Source of the DNA: Siphlonurus alternatus
Lineage: Eukaryota > Arthropoda > Insecta > Ephemeroptera > Siphlonuridae
DNA length: 64,000 bases
Assembly (NCBI GenBank): GCA_949825025.1
Contig: OX463778.1
Location: 23,183,551 to 23,247,550, forward strand
Direction of reading: 5' to 3'
A program made the position numbers and the translations under genes. The notes below the pieces were generated by a model that saw nothing but the letters and a program-made list of their open reading frames with translations, was not told the origin of the DNA and searched no databases. How positions within the stretch are numbered: position 1 is the first letter of the stretch; every line of letters begins with the position of its first letter. This document shows, piece by piece, positions 10,380 through 23,345 of this stretch.

Positions 10380-10560
10380 GAGGTGCCACGTTGGGCTGAG
10401 TGCGGCCCAGAGTAGTATCTGGCGGGCGCAGGTGTGGCGTCTGCTACTGCTAGAGTTGGCGCCATTAAGCGAACGGGGCGCCACCCCTACTCCTGTCTTG
10501 AAGCCACCCCTGCGCTTGTCACCACTCTGAGATCCACAGCACCTGCGACCGATCGAGAAA
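10380..10560. other. Abrupt GC-rich insert-like segment of unknown origin
   Basis: About 180 bp of strongly GC-rich sequence with sharp borders against DNA of about 20-25% GC. It contains GGCGCC twice (near 10448 and 10475), GCCACGTTGGGC at the left, and an open plus-strand frame (VGAIKRTGRHPYSCLEATPA) of unknown identity. It could be a retroelement scrap, a CpG-rich regulatory block or foreign DNA. No motif decides. Confidence 0.35.
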
Positions 10561-12234
10561 GGAAAAAAAAAGTCTTGAAATATTTTTGTACAGTACAGAA
10601 AAAAATATATATTTTGAACTTATATTGGATTTAAAAAATATTTGTATTTGTACAGGTTTAATAAAATTGAGATTGAGTTATTAACTTTTTACTAAAACAT
10701 TGAATTTTTTTATATAAACAGTATAAACAAGACTTACAAGATATTTTAATTGTTGTTGCATGTCTATAGACATAATCAATATGAAATTGATTATATTAAA
10801 ATCAAGTTTTAATTTTAAAAATGATAAAACATTGGATATGAAACTAAAACAGTGTACAACACTAACAACTTTTTGCTTCGTGATTGCATAATTTTTATAA
10901 ATTTTTATGATAATTTGTGTTAATTATGTATCGTATAAAAACTCAAAACCATAAGAATTAATTAAGATGTCCACAGTTCAAGAGAATTAACAAAAATCTC
11001 TTATATTTATTTCGCATTAAATTAAAAATAAACAGATATCAAAAATAAATGTTTAACTCAAAAATACAACATTTACATTCCATCTAAATGCGTCACTATA
11101 TGCCGGATGCGTTTTATTTTATTTTTTTTTTTCATGGGGTCTGTATAAGAATCTTAGCATATTCTCGGGTAAAGAAAATCGCTTGCGTAAACTAAATGCT
11201 GACGATGCGATTTGCATTCACAATTCCGCGGGCAATGTTATTTCAACGTGCTACCGCTCCCACGAGTTTTTCTGCTAGTTTAGCTTCGTGTTTCTCTTGC
11301 TTAACATAAACGCAACACTGAAATTTCCCTTCCCTTCAGCTCCTCAGAATATACTCTCTCTTCTCTCTCTCTCAACGTACGCACACAATTGCTAAGAACA
11401 TGCCATTGCATGCACTTGTGTGCACCACTCCCTCCTCGAGTTACTGTTTTAATTCCAATGTTTTGTTTGAATGTATTATACCTTATACCTTTCATCTTTG
11501 CATATTATTGGTCATGCAGTAACAATTCGGAAGAATACGAGTTTTTTTTTTTTAAAGATAGATTTGTACTGCAGAGAAGTAATAATATTAAATTATAATA
11601 AATATATAATCTTTTATTCATTTTATAAAAAAATATAAAGAAGAATTTTGTTATTAATTTGTCATAAATTATTTTAGTAATGTTCTGAAAATGAGTATAT
11701 GATGTAATTTTAATGCTATGCCATTTTCCCCCTCAACAATCTAATACAAAGATGATTATTTAAATTTATAATAAATACATTATATAGCTGAGGGTTCTAT
11801 TAATTGTGAATTTATATTGTGACTTTAAATTAATAAACAAAAGAACTTCTTGCTTTTTATTCCAATTTTATTTTATTTAATTTTTGTCTCTTGAATTTCC
11901 ATGTTAAATAATTCAATTTGATATGCATTTAAAAAAATGACACTATTTTCGTTTCAATGTTAATTAATAGTATTAATACTGAACATCATGACAGTAAGAT
12001 TAAACCACACTGCAAAAACATGCAATAATTGATAGTTCATAAATTTTTTATAACCGCAATACATGACAAATAAGTAGCAAAAGTATTTTACATGAAAATG
12101 TTTTGTTCTGAACTAAAACCATTTAATATAAATTAATATAATTGAAAAAAAAATAAGTTTTGAAAGTTTAAAATATTTTTTTATGCATTAGGACAGTCTG
12201 TATTTGTTAACGCACTACTCCGACTGCAAACATT
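10561..12234. other. AT-rich DNA with one broad island at 11160-11500
   Basis: The 11160-11500 patch is GC-richer (GCTGACGATGCGATTTGCAT, TTCCGCGGGCAATG, a CT-rich run at 11350-11375) and contains an ATGCAAAT octamer on the minus strand. Otherwise AT-rich with no gene. Confidence 0.4.
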
Positions 12235-12430
12235 GGGCTATATGTCAAGTTTTGTGAGGTTGGCAATCACACTAATGGACGGAGCGACATCAGCAGCAGC
12301 AGAGCATCATCTTGTGTAGAGGGGAACGTTTGATGCTCACAGAGGCAATTAGAGCAAATTACGCAGGGCCCGAGTCCGCGCACAAGATGATACTGGACTG
12401 TCGAGTCCACCGTTACCTTCAGCAGGTACT
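12235..12430. promoter_or_regulatory. GC-richer island (candidate regulatory element)
   Basis: Contains (CAG)4 at 12290-12301, AGAGGCAATTAGAGCAAATT and GGGCCCGAGTCCGCGCAC; no ORF. The boundaries are abrupt on both sides. Function inferred only from composition and word content. Confidence 0.3.
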
Positions 12431-13894
12431 TCGAATAAAACTAAACTTTAATTAAATATAATTAACTTGTTGGAGTACTCAAATATCAACTAGTTTAGCT
12501 TTTATAATTTAAAAGGAAATAGAAATTTTATTAAAAAATCATAAAAATAGAAAATAATAAGAGAAGAATTTTTTAGTAATTGTATTTTTACATTAATTTT
12601 TTTAATCACATAATTTATAATATGTTTTTCTTTCTAATTAATTGTGCAAATAACATTAGTATAAAAAAAAATAATTGAGAAGTACGTATGGATAGTTATT
12701 TACAAATTTTAGGGGAGACGGGAAAATTGAGAACTTGTTATTAAAACAAAAAGAGTATGGATATTATTAAACTTTCCTTGTAAGAGTATTTTTAATAAGA
12801 TTATATTTCTGCGTAGTACCAGAAGAGATTTAATTATAAGTCTTATATCGTAGATAATTATTAGTGTAATGAAACACTCTCATGTCATAAGAAAACAAAG
12901 GCACAATGGAAGCTTTCATTTAATATAGTATAAAATTGTGCATCTGTTTTTATGGATACTGTTCAAACTTTAGTGTACACAAAAACTATAGTTAAATTAA
13001 TTTATCATTCCCTATGAGTGTTTGTAGAATTTTTTCTCTTTCTGTTCGTTTTTTCAAATCTGAAAACTTTGTAAAGAATCAGTACTCCAGATTTACCTCA
13101 CTTGTAAAGTTTAAAATTAAAATACGGACAGGAAGTTCAGAGAGCTTGTACTTCCGGTTAAATTTGTCAGGAACATAAAATTAAAATTAACTGTACTTCC
13201 ACTTTCGCTTTAACTCGAGCTGCTTCAGAATTTTAACACAAGTTTCCCTCCTTTCCTTTTGGTTCGAACGTAAAAAGAAACTAAGACTTTTTTTTTTCCT
13301 TCTTGAAACAGATGAGGGGTCTGGACGCAAGTAATAACATTACCTTGAATTACCGGTAATTACCAAGGAGTGAGAGCACGCTAAAGAAAATACTCTAACT
13401 TTTTTTTTTCTTAAGAAGAGCAAAAGTCCATCGAATTCCCAAGGGGGGTGCTAGCATACTAAATAGTCAGCTTAAAGTTGAAAAGTAAAACGATCCTTCC
13501 AGGAGTTCACAATTTTTTTTTTTATACAAGTTGTTGATGATAAATAGAAAAGAGAGAAAAAAATTTTTTTACTGACAAGTTTGCGTACAATAGCTTAAAA
13601 AGTTTCGCTACAAAGCGTAAATATTAAATAATAGGATAATTACACAAACTAATATAAAAGGAGCAAAGAAAGTTTAAGATAGTTTTTTTTTAAAAGTGCT
13701 TGCGATTAAGTTAATTTTAAATTTTGTTTCAAAAGTTTAATGAATAATTTAAGATTTTTCTCTTAAATGAAATCGAGACCTTTATTATTTTTATCTGATA
13801 TATATATAATATGTTAAATTATATATTAAAAAATTAAGCGTTAGACTAGTGGGGGAAAAGAACCATTGGGACAAAATACTTCTAATAAAAAAAT
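12431..13894. other. AT-rich DNA with mixed patch at 13100-13480
   Basis: The mixed patch includes two ETS-like words (GTACTTCCGG at 13147, ACTTCCACTTTCGC near 13195) and the palindrome at 13343. No gene. Confidence 0.5.
13343..13368. promoter_or_regulatory. Palindrome of two TAATTA homeodomain sites
   Basis: CCTTGAATTACC then GGTAATTACCAAGG: a near-perfect inverted repeat, with a 2-base indel, that presents two inverted AATTACC half-sites around CCGG. This arrangement suits cooperative homeodomain dimers. Binding is inference. Confidence 0.35.
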
Positions 13895-13998
13895 CTTCCA
13901 ATACATATCGTCGCCTCAAAACACCACGCACCACGCCCTAAGTGTATAAGTGCCTAAGGGCACTTATACACTCTTATATTCTGAGGCGGCGATATGGA
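13895..13998. repeat. Nested hairpin
   Basis: The inner stem is a perfect 14-bp inverted repeat AGTGTATAAGTGCC / GGCACTTATACACT with a 4-base loop (13941-13972). Outer arms ATATCGTCGCCTCA and TGAGGCGGCGATAT (13905-13918 and 13980-13993) also pair, with one mismatch. The outer motif GAGGCGGCRATAT recurs at 18112. It may be a MITE relic. Confidence 0.7.
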
Positions 13999-14285
13999 AG
14001 TTATTGCCAACCCATGCAAATTTGTTGATTTGTTTATTGATTCTGAATAAACAACATTGTGGTAAAATCCCGTTCCCCATTCTCCCAAAGGGGACGGATA
14101 TGCCCTTTTGTACAATACATATATGATATTGTAATCTCACATAAATATTAAATTTCATCTTATGTAAAATATTATTTAAAAAAATTCCAACACTGCTGGG
14201 TGGATGAGATGGGAAGTGAGTGGCAAGCACTCACTTTTATTATTCACCAACTTTTATTTTACTTTAGCATGCATGGGAAAACCAG

Positions 14286-14432
14286 GTTGACGGGCAATCC
14301 ATCATGCATTAGTTGTGATTGCAGCTGACAGAGGTCTCTGATTGATGGATTGCTCCCAGATGGTAGTAGGAGGGACAATCCCTCAGGTATGCAACCCGCG
14401 ACTCTGATGCGTTGAACAAGTTGCATACCCGC
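14286..14432 (+). repeat. Structured segment with dispersed-element copy E
   Basis: Two successive inverted repeats: GGGCAATCCATCA (14292-14304) with TGATGGATTGCTCCC (14343-14357), and GGTATGCAAC (14386-14395) with GTTGCATACC (14420-14429). The second encloses GTTGAACAAGTTGC, the core shared with copies at 7265, 25962, 49695 and 55343. A (CTG)-like GCAGCTGACAG lies between. The symmetrical form here may be the least decayed member of the family. Confidence 0.5.
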
Positions 14433-15439
14433 AAGGAGCTAAATTCACAAAAAACTTTGCTTTCATCAAATATTTGAAGAAGAAATTTTCATTATAATTA
14501 ATTATAATGTTAAGTATGTTAAAGATAATGGGAGAAGATAATAGAATACTTTTTTTAATGTTTATTTTTAATAATTTTGTACTGTTACCATTAAAAAAAA
14601 AATATATATATATATATTTTTTTTTATTGGTCATATTTTAATTTACAAGATCAGCCAAGGTTATTAATATAACCTTATTGGCCGATACAAAATAGAGAAA
14701 TATTTTTCTTCAAGACCCTTAATAGAATTATTGTTGAAATTACACACATTATTTCCCCTTACAAAATAAATTAAACAAAAAATACAAATAAATTGAAAAT
14801 TGAATTGAATGACATTTTTTTTCTATAAATATAAATATTTACTATAAAAAAAAACTGAAAATTTGAACTTAATTAGTATAATTACTTAACAAGATAGTCA
14901 CAGATATTGATTATGTAACAAATTTTGAAAATTATTTATGTCATCTATAAGACTTCATATTTACCAAAATGAAATCTCCGAGCTGGATTACAGAAGCCTG
15001 TCGAAATAGTTTTTAAAATGTTGCAAAATAAGTAGCTAGAGTTTTATTCATTTTTTCTTTTCATAAAGAGAGGCATTTATAAGTATTTAAAAAAACAGTC
15101 TTTCTAGACATTTTATACATCAGAAAATTTACGCAAATTACGAAAAATTCTTAGTGCCTCCAGTTGCTATAATATTTGGTATAGGCCACAATAAAAAATG
15201 AGTATAGAAATTGTGTAATATCTGGAAATTTCCAACCGGAAATTCTCATTTAAAAAACTATGTAGGTAAAAATGTTTTTATTTTATTTATAAATGAATAA
15301 TAATTTATATTAAAATCGAGTTTAGTTGACTATTGAAACCACATATATAAAATATAAATCGTATTATAAAATCAAAGGCAATGTTATATATAATATCAAA
15401 GGAAGTTCAACTTGAGGAATTTGAAGTGAAGTATAATAC
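14433..15439. other. AT-rich non-coding DNA
   Basis: Perfect palindrome ATTATAATTAATTATAAT at about 14490-14508. No gene or island. Confidence 0.6.
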
Positions 15440-15700
15440 CGCGCAATAAGTTTCTCTTTGTGCTGGGGAAACCACTAATAAAGCTAAATTATAGTCCGCT
15501 TTATGTCTTGTTTTTGTGACGTCACAACACACTAATGTCATCTACACAATGGCAAGGAGAGACACAAGAACGTCACACAAACTGAGCTTGCATCTCACAG
15601 TGTGGCAAGTAGACAAAGCCACAAAGCTGCTGCAGTCTCAGAGAGTCGCTCGTCGGCAAAGGCAATTTCACGAAATGCCAATTTGATTTATGAACACAAC
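15440..15700. promoter_or_regulatory. GC-richer island with CRE palindrome
   Basis: TTGTGACGTCACAA at 15514-15527 (full CRE palindrome TGACGTCA), CTGCTGCAG near 15630, and GAGTCGCTCGTCGGC. No ORF. Looks regulatory, or a relic of a CRE-bearing repeat. Confidence 0.3.
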
Positions 15701-16539
15701 CAATTATTATTCTAAGCTAATTTTGATGAAAACTATACAGCTAGGCATTGTTGATTGTGGTTGTTTTACCTAAATGTGATTTTAAAGTTTTTAGAAGAGA
15801 ATAGAATTTTTAATAGAGCTAAGTAGTTTATAGTAGTGTACCTTAAATATTTATATATTTACCCATAATACGTAGTATATTAAGATTAAGAAATGAATTT
15901 GTGCAATTGTAGTTTAAGTAACGATACTATATTGTTTTAAGAAAATACACACTCGATCATTTGCTTATTGTTGCAATTATACAAGGGATTGTCCTGAAGT
16001 TAACAATAAACAACGTTGTATGCTTAGTTTTTCATCGTCTGGACTGTCTGAACGATTTTCTTTAAATACATAAATTATAATTCATAACATGTGGAAGTAA
16101 GTGTACACTCAAACCGAGATAAAATGTCCACCTAGACAAGTCAAAGCTCCAGCATGAGCATTTTGCAAATCTGATTGGTTATTATATAGGCAGCCCGCTA
16201 AACAAGTCCTAACCATGCATGTGTCGTTATAATTTGATTAGGTAGCTTATCTGTTGGATATGACATAGTTTATTTTTGAAATTTGAAATTTTATTACAGC
16301 ACAGCATTTCTATCTTAAGTGAATTTACAAAATAATGTTATTATTTCTTAGCATCTTTTGTCTAACGTACATTTCTAAAAAACGTTTTTTTTTTCTTTAA
16401 AATTATTGAAAAAGTTTTGCCGCTTGACAGCTAATTGGATTTAATATAAAAAATGACAGTATATCCTCTTTGGCCATTTAGAAAAAAAAAAGAAGGAAGG
16501 GTAACAAAAAAAAGGAGATAAAAGCTATGGCTATGGCTT
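15701..16539. other. AT-rich DNA with small patch at 16130-16270
   Basis: The patch contains TTTTGCAAATCTGATTGGTT, CAAGTCCTAACCATGCATG and GATTAGGTAGCTTATCTG. No gene. Confidence 0.4.
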
Positions 16540-17060
16540 TCTCATTTTGCTTTTACACACGTGCTTCCTAAATCTGTGCTATTCATATCGCACATTGATG
16601 TTTCTTGCGTCTTATCCTGGCACGTCCTCCATCTCGTCTCCGCCGCCATGCACCGGCCTAGCGAAGAACAGGAAACTTCGCAAGATATCTCAGACGTCTG
16701 ACGTTGCACCCACACGCAGCCTCTTCAAGAGAAGAGGGAGAAGAGACAGAGGATGCATGGGAGAACAAGGGTGGAGGTAGACAGAGAGATACTGAAGGAA
16801 GGTTCTGAGAGTTAATGAGAGGGAAAGTACACGAGATAGCAGTAGCAGGTGAATAGCAAAACATAGGGACAGAGAAAGAACAAATAGAGAAACATAAAAC
16901 ATAGAGAGAGACCTAGAGTGCACACGAGAGACTCAATGGTGTGTTACGGAGAGGTTGGGATCAGCGTGGGATCGCAAGCCACCTGCGTCCTCGTCGTCTC
17001 CTTCTACCGACACGCAGCAGCAGCAGCCAGAGTGTCACCCCCTCTCACAATGCTGCACAT
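16540..17060. promoter_or_regulatory. Largest GC-richer island (~500 bp)
   Basis: Three parts: a mixed block with CCGCCGCCATGCACCGGCC (16638-16660); a purine-rich block of GAGA and GGGAGA words (16730-16920); and a block ending in (GCAG)-rich CACGCAGCAGCAGCAGCC near 16998 followed by GTGTCACCCCC. Short ORFs on both strands have Ser/Leu-biased translations from the polypurine tract and are not credible genes. GAGA-rich promoter or enhancer DNA is a reasonable guess. Confidence 0.35.
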
Positions 17061-19340
17061 CATCAAAACATAAACCAACGTTCAACACCAATGTAACGCT
17101 TTGTTAAAATCTCATAACACCAAAATAATAATCATTTTTGTTTCCACCAGTTTTTGTGAATATTTTATTTTATATTTTACTAGCTTTGTTACTGTTGGAA
17201 AATTTAATTTAAAATAAGACTTAAGAAAGTAAGCTGTAATCTTCAAATTACAATGTAAATATAAGAATTGAAAGAAGAGTATTATATATATCTTAAATGT
17301 CTTTAATAAAGTTACATTCGCTACTTTAGAATGTTGGATTTATGTCTTATTCTGAATTTGGTAGCAAATTGTCAATGAATTTCCCAAGGGAACACACAGC
17401 ATTCAATCTGAAAACACGAAATTCTACCTCTCCCTTTGAGACAATACTCTGGCTCACAACAATACATACTTAAAAACAAAATTTTCATAATTCCTTTTCA
17501 ATATTAAATTTACTCAAGCAAGTTGTTTATAAGTTAAGACCAAGTTTAGACCAGGTGCAGCCACCGCGACTTGATTGCTGTAAGTATACTCCACGCAAGT
17601 TTTGTATTAACATGCAAATCAGGCCAACATTAGAAGCGAATTTTAATCTTCGTATACTTCTAACTTTCTCAGTCTCAAACCACAAGACCGTGAAATGAAT
17701 GTAACAAACTAAGCGTGTATATAGAAACAATCTGATTAATATTTAAACTAAGCTTTTCATCATTATTAAATAAAATAGAAATGTTGTATAAAATTGCTGA
17801 AATTTTGTAATAAATATTTCATAATTACAATGGAAAAAACTTAATTATTTTTATGTGATATCTGCTAAAGTGCTATTAAAATGAGTATTACATAATTTCC
17901 CTTATTTTTTTTACAGAAAAAATCTCCAATGGCAACTGAATATAAACCTTAAGTGTTTTTATGTTTATAAATTCCTAATACAATTTTTCATACTTTATAT
18001 ACACAATTTTAAGTTCAAACAAATTTAAAAACATGTTCATTTTTTTTTCAACATACTTTTAAAGATAACGAGACGTAAGCAGAAAATTTCCTTATCCCCT
18101 TGGGAATATGAGGCGGCAATATCACTTTTCATTCAACTGCATGTAACTCTCACTCTAATAAATTTTCTTTCGTAAGGTCAAGCAAGGCACCGTTGTTTAA
18201 CATGCAAATAGCTACTTCGTCTATCTCTGTAGAATTGTCACCTGGCGTGTTGGTACAAAAGAAGCATAAGGAAGGAAAGAAAATGCTTCAAAATATTTTG
18301 TCATTTTAAAAATATCTACTTAAGCTTTTGCACATAAGTTTGCTTAATCATTGTTTGATTATTTGTACTGTCATACATGACATTTAAAAAATATTTTCTT
18401 AAGCGTAAATATTGTATGGTTCATAGTTAAGTAAGAAATGTTTATCATTTTTTTTTTCCTTCTAAAAAATAATGATTGCACAACAACAACGACGTTAATA
18501 TAATAGTTATTTTTTTCCCCAAGGGTTTTGAAACAGGCGAAAAACTTGCACATTATTTTGTGAGTATCTGTATTGAGTAAGGTGGCATATGTCTTCTACA
18601 CGCCTATACAGAAGGGCAGGTCTGCTGTTGGGCTGCAAGACATTTTCCACTCGATATCGACTTGTTCTCTTGAGCACGTTTCCTCCATTTATCATTTCTC
18701 ACAGCGACGTGGCTAGCGGACCAAGAAAGCATTTTTTAAAAGACAACTAACTCCATCAACAATACTAATAAAAATCATACAATAGGTATGTGTATAGTAT
18801 CCAAATAGGTAATGAACACTTTTCAAGATAATTTTTGAGATTTTTTAGTTCCAAGTTTAACATTAAAATTTGTTAAATGAAAATAAGTAAAGTTACCTGT
18901 GTCTATATTACCTTGTACTACCTCACACACCCTAACGTTTCACGCCACCCTTATGTGATGACCGTGGTCACAACTGACCCTAAATTACCTTCTCCTACAA
19001 CCTTACTCTAGTATATAGTCCCTCATAACAAGATGGGAGTGACCAAGATAACAGAAATTGTAGGTTGTACGTGTTAAATCTATTTTATATTTATTATAAT
19101 ACTTTTTTTAAATTTATATAAAATTGTTTTATAATTGTGAAATCACCTGACTTATGTTCAATTATTATTTCCTTTACATTAACCCCCCATCAAGTCTCAT
19201 GAGAATTCGGACAACGATTGTGCATTATCACCAAGTGTGATCGGACCCGTGTACGTTAAAGGCTATGATGTGAGAAGGAGGAGGGTGATGATGATAAAAT
19301 GTATTGTCGTTTCGTGTCCGTTTGACTTCCATTTCCTGTT
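17061..19340. other. AT-rich DNA with five short mixed patches
   Basis: Patches at about 17530-17700, 18100-18250, 18540-18730, 18900-19060 and 19180-19330. Notable words are TATTAACATGCAAATCAGG near 17605 and GAATATGAGGCGGCAATATC near 18107. The 19180-19330 patch has GGAGGAGGGTGATGATGAT. No exon can be supported. Confidence 0.45.
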
Positions 19341-22300
19341 GTTGTATTCACAATATTATCGATGTGTTACTATTCAGACGTGATCTCCGTTTTTTTTTCA
19401 AATGCTTCTAATACCCTGAGGTGTTCAATCACAAAACTAAAGCTACGTTGTACAGCTGTTTGAATAAAAAAAAAAAGGAATCATAGGGAAGAATGCTTAG
19501 CAAATTATGTAAAAAACAAAAAGAATATTTTATATCTTTGAAATCATAGTAAAAAAAAAAAGTAGAGTACCTATTTTAAATTGTTATAAGGATTAAAATT
19601 TAGTGTATATGAAATATATATGAGGACAGAGAAGTATCAATGGATATAATTTAGAAGCTCAGGTTTATATTTTATTCATGTATCTATATCTATAATGACG
19701 AAACTATTGATGAATAATTAATATAATTATTTTAATTGATAGGTGGAATTATAATGAAAATAATATTTATAGCTAATTTTCCATAAAGTAATACTTCATG
19801 CTTGCATGATTAATAGTAATTAAAACTAATTGTAATGTAAAAGACGTGATTGAAATTACTTTAATTTTAGTTAATCCGTTAGTAAAATAAAGATAATTAG
19901 ATATACAAATTATACAATTAAACTTCATTAGTGTGTGTTGATATTTTTAATATGCATACAACATCATGTGTTAATTGTAAATAGTATGAATGTTAAAATT
20001 TAGATTCACAGAGTATATACACTGCAGTTGACTGTGATAATACCGTTGTATTTAGGTTTTGTGTATATAATATTTTCGTCTTGACACATAAGTGAATTTA
20101 TAATGTTTGCTTTCTATTATCAGCTACTAAATATATGGGGACAAAATTTAATTCTGTTTATTTAAAAGATTATTATATAATATATGCAGTAAGAGGCTTT
20201 ATATTTTCTACTTGCAATTTAGTAAATTTGGTTAAGAAATTTGTAATACATTAACGTTGTGTACATTGTATTTAATACTATGTGTAATTATCCAATCTGT
20301 TCTTGGATATATTACTGAATAGTTCTTGATTGTAGCTAATATTGAATGTGTTATTTACTTTGCGTAAAATATGAAAGTCAAATTATCAAATCATTGTTAT
20401 TGTAAATTACCGGGAATATATTAAAAAATATGTTATAAGATAATATATTATGAGGGCTGAATTTTAAAAATTTTAATATTTCATTTTTGAAAAAAAAAAA
20501 AAAAAAAAAAAATCAGAATCAGAATCAGAATCACATAAATTTTAACGAACAAAATATTTATGTAGTTATTGATTTAAAATATAATAAATTCTATCTGTTT
20601 ACCTTTGTTCTCAAATATATTTTAGTGCATGGTAAAGATTTGAAGTGCAGTACATAAATGATGAGGAGTTTTATGTAGCTGCATAAAAGTTTAAAAAAGG
20701 TATTATCACTATATGTATTATGCTGCTTAGATGGACATTTTTCATTAGTTTGTGTGATACTCGGTACTTCATGAACACTTATTCCCCCCCCCCTGCATCC
20801 TGAAAATTAGTAGTGACTGTTGTTCTTCAAAGTATGGAAGGCTGGTGAACTTAAACTTTGAATACTTTTTGGGGGATTGCTAGCTAGTTTAGGTGACCTT
20901 CTCAAAAATAAAAAATCTGAAACTCTTTGTGTCATATATAGAGCTGTAGTCCTAAGCAAATATGGCAAGTCTATAACGTTTCAGCTGTCTTAAAGTGTAC
21001 TGCGTAATATATTTTGGTGAAAAACTAGCTTATGGTACAAAGTTTATAAATTAATTAAGTATAGATTTTCCCGACCAGCATTTATAATAAAGAAATATGT
21101 TTATATTTTTAGTAAAAAATTATGTTATAGGTATTTATATACATATCAGTGATGCTACTCAATAATTCTTTTACCAAGTTTATATATGATGTTAATTTTT
21201 TTATGTTTAGCTAACTATGCTTGAATTCATCATATTCAAAATTTAACATATTATTACGTTAAATATATATTTAATGTAATCATGGTATGCTAGATATTTT
21301 AGCTCACCACTAAGCTCATGTAATAGCTCGTACATGTTGGATAATTGCATATCTAGCGTGACAAAGTGTCGTGTTGTATGCGTGCAATGTAAACCACGGA
21401 GAAGTTTCTTGCCATCCCCTCCTCACCTCTCATTCATGCATATAGTGCATTCAATGATAATTTACTGTGACGTCACTGCTGTCACTAATCCCACTGCAAC
21501 CTGCAACAAATAGAAGTAATTAGAATGCCAAAACTCTGAAAAATATGAGTTATTGTAATTACATTGCAATTGTATAAGCTTCAAATTAGTTAACATTGAG
21601 GTATTGTTTGATCTGTTTTGTAATGATCCTGGCTATTCAAGCAAGATATATATGAAATGATTCACGAGTAATTCATAATTGTGAAGTATGACAAATTGTT
21701 TAGTGACAACCAACTACAACATGCATGGCTAAATGAATGATAGTGCTGGGCTTTAAACATTGTAAAGTACATCATCAAAGTTACCCGCGCGCTCTTAGGC
21801 TGCTGTTGAATGGATAGTGCAGTGGTGAGTTTAAACAAATTAAGAGAGGTCATGGAGCAACTGTTTTCACAATCGAAAATTAGACATGATCACATGCGTC
21901 CTTTAGATTCCTAATATATTAAATTTAAATAAAGCCTTCCAGATTTGAGTTAGCGCCGCGAATTTAGGCAACTCTTTCATCAGAAGTGCATGGCGGGTTG
22001 ACGGAAAATGACAAAAAAAAAGTAAAAACATAAACCTGCAGGTTCAGGTTGACTTTAGCATAAACAGTGAATATCATTCTAAATCACTTGTGTACTGGTA
22101 CAATATATTTTAATATCTTACTTAGTATACATACTTTATTATTGTCTAAGCTGAAAGATTTTTAGATCCAAATAGGTCATGGTCTAGGTAGTTTAAAACA
22201 CTTGTATACTTAATCATACAAAATAACGTGTCAGTAGAAGAATTATGTTCACCATTTTAACCATGTACGTATTTGGTCATAAATTTGATTCAAAAATACA

Positions 22301-22539
22301 TTCAGAATGTGTCAAAATCAAATAACGTTTTATAAAATAAATCACAGAAAACATGACAAGAAAATAAAGCTTAATAGTAAATTCTTCCCATACATAATAT
22401 TTCAATAATATTTTTTACGAGTAATTTACTCATTTGAATTATAATTATTTAAATATTTATTATCTTCTTAAATTTACTCGTATAATTTAATGAAAAGTAC
22501 TTGGGAAATATTTGCTACAACATCTGAATGATTTGGTGA
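19341..22539. other. Long AT-rich stretch
   Basis: Mostly featureless. A ~24-A tract at 20491-20514 is followed by about four ATCAGA units (20512-20533), like a retroposon tail. One patch at 21360-21520 has GTGACGTCACTG (CRE at 21468-21475) and CTAATCCC, an Otx/Bicoid-type word. No gene. Confidence 0.5.
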
Positions 22540-22700
22540 TTAGAATGCTGGAAATTTCGTCAGTCGTATTTGGAAATCGCTTCTCGAAGTTAAACTGTCA
22601 CGACTTGGAATAACAGCCGCTCGTAGAAAGGGAAATCTCCCAGCGGCGTCAACGCTGCTGCTGCCGTGAATACTAACTCCTGTTTTCTGCTCCCTCCGAC
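22540..22700. promoter_or_regulatory. GC-richer island with CTG run
   Basis: Contains AACAGCCGCTCGTAG, CCCAGCGGCGTCAACG and GCTGCTGCTGC (about 22650-22662). No ORF. Candidate regulatory DNA only. Confidence 0.3.
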
Positions 22701-23224
22701 ATTTTTATTACCATAAATTTACAATTTTCTCTAGTCAATATACTCTTTGATTGGAATATGCAATTTATTATATAAAGTTATAGATACTTTGATAAATAAC
22801 ATTACCTATAAAAAAATGTTATTTATTTTTAAACTAGTAAATGGTTAATTATAAAATATGCATAAATTCTGTAAATATATAAGCTGTTTTGTCAAATTAT
22901 TTTCATGACTTGTGTGAGTCCTTCTTCAATGTATTAAATGAACAACCTGCCTAAAATTTTTATTGCATATTTGGATTATAGCAAACCAGTGTTGGCCACG
23001 TTCGTATTTAAAACGAACGCGTTCAGTTCATGTTCATTCGCCCTAAAATTGAACGAGTTCATGTTCACGTTCATTAATGTGAGAGTGAACGCGTTCAGTT
23101 CATAGTTCATTTTATAAATGAACGCGTTCATTTCATCGTTCATTTTTTTTTAATCAATGTTTTAAAAGTTTCAAAGTTTTAACAAATAATGTAGCCTTTT
23201 ATTTATTATTATTTTTATTTTTTT

Positions 23225-23345
23225 TAATTTTCTGCAAAGCTCAATGTAATGTAATTTGTACAGCAGCACCTACCCATAAGGCTTCCAGCCTTGGTATAAC
23301 TGTATTCTCATTTTAACTAATAAAACTATTTAAAAAATAAATATA
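23225..23345 (+). mobile_element. Possible LINE 3' end inside the hAT element
   Basis: A GC-richer block (CAGCAGCACCTACCCATAAGG, CCTTGGTATAACTGTATTCTC) is followed by AATAAAAC and an A-rich tail. The layout and wording resemble the 3' UTR of CR1-like elements. No protein-coding part is present; identity is tentative. Confidence 0.35.

Noticed and set aside
18916..18925. TACTACCTCA, a perfect complement to the let-7 5' end
   Set aside because: The minus strand diverges from let-7 after ten bases and no opposing hairpin arm is present, so it is not a let-7 gene.
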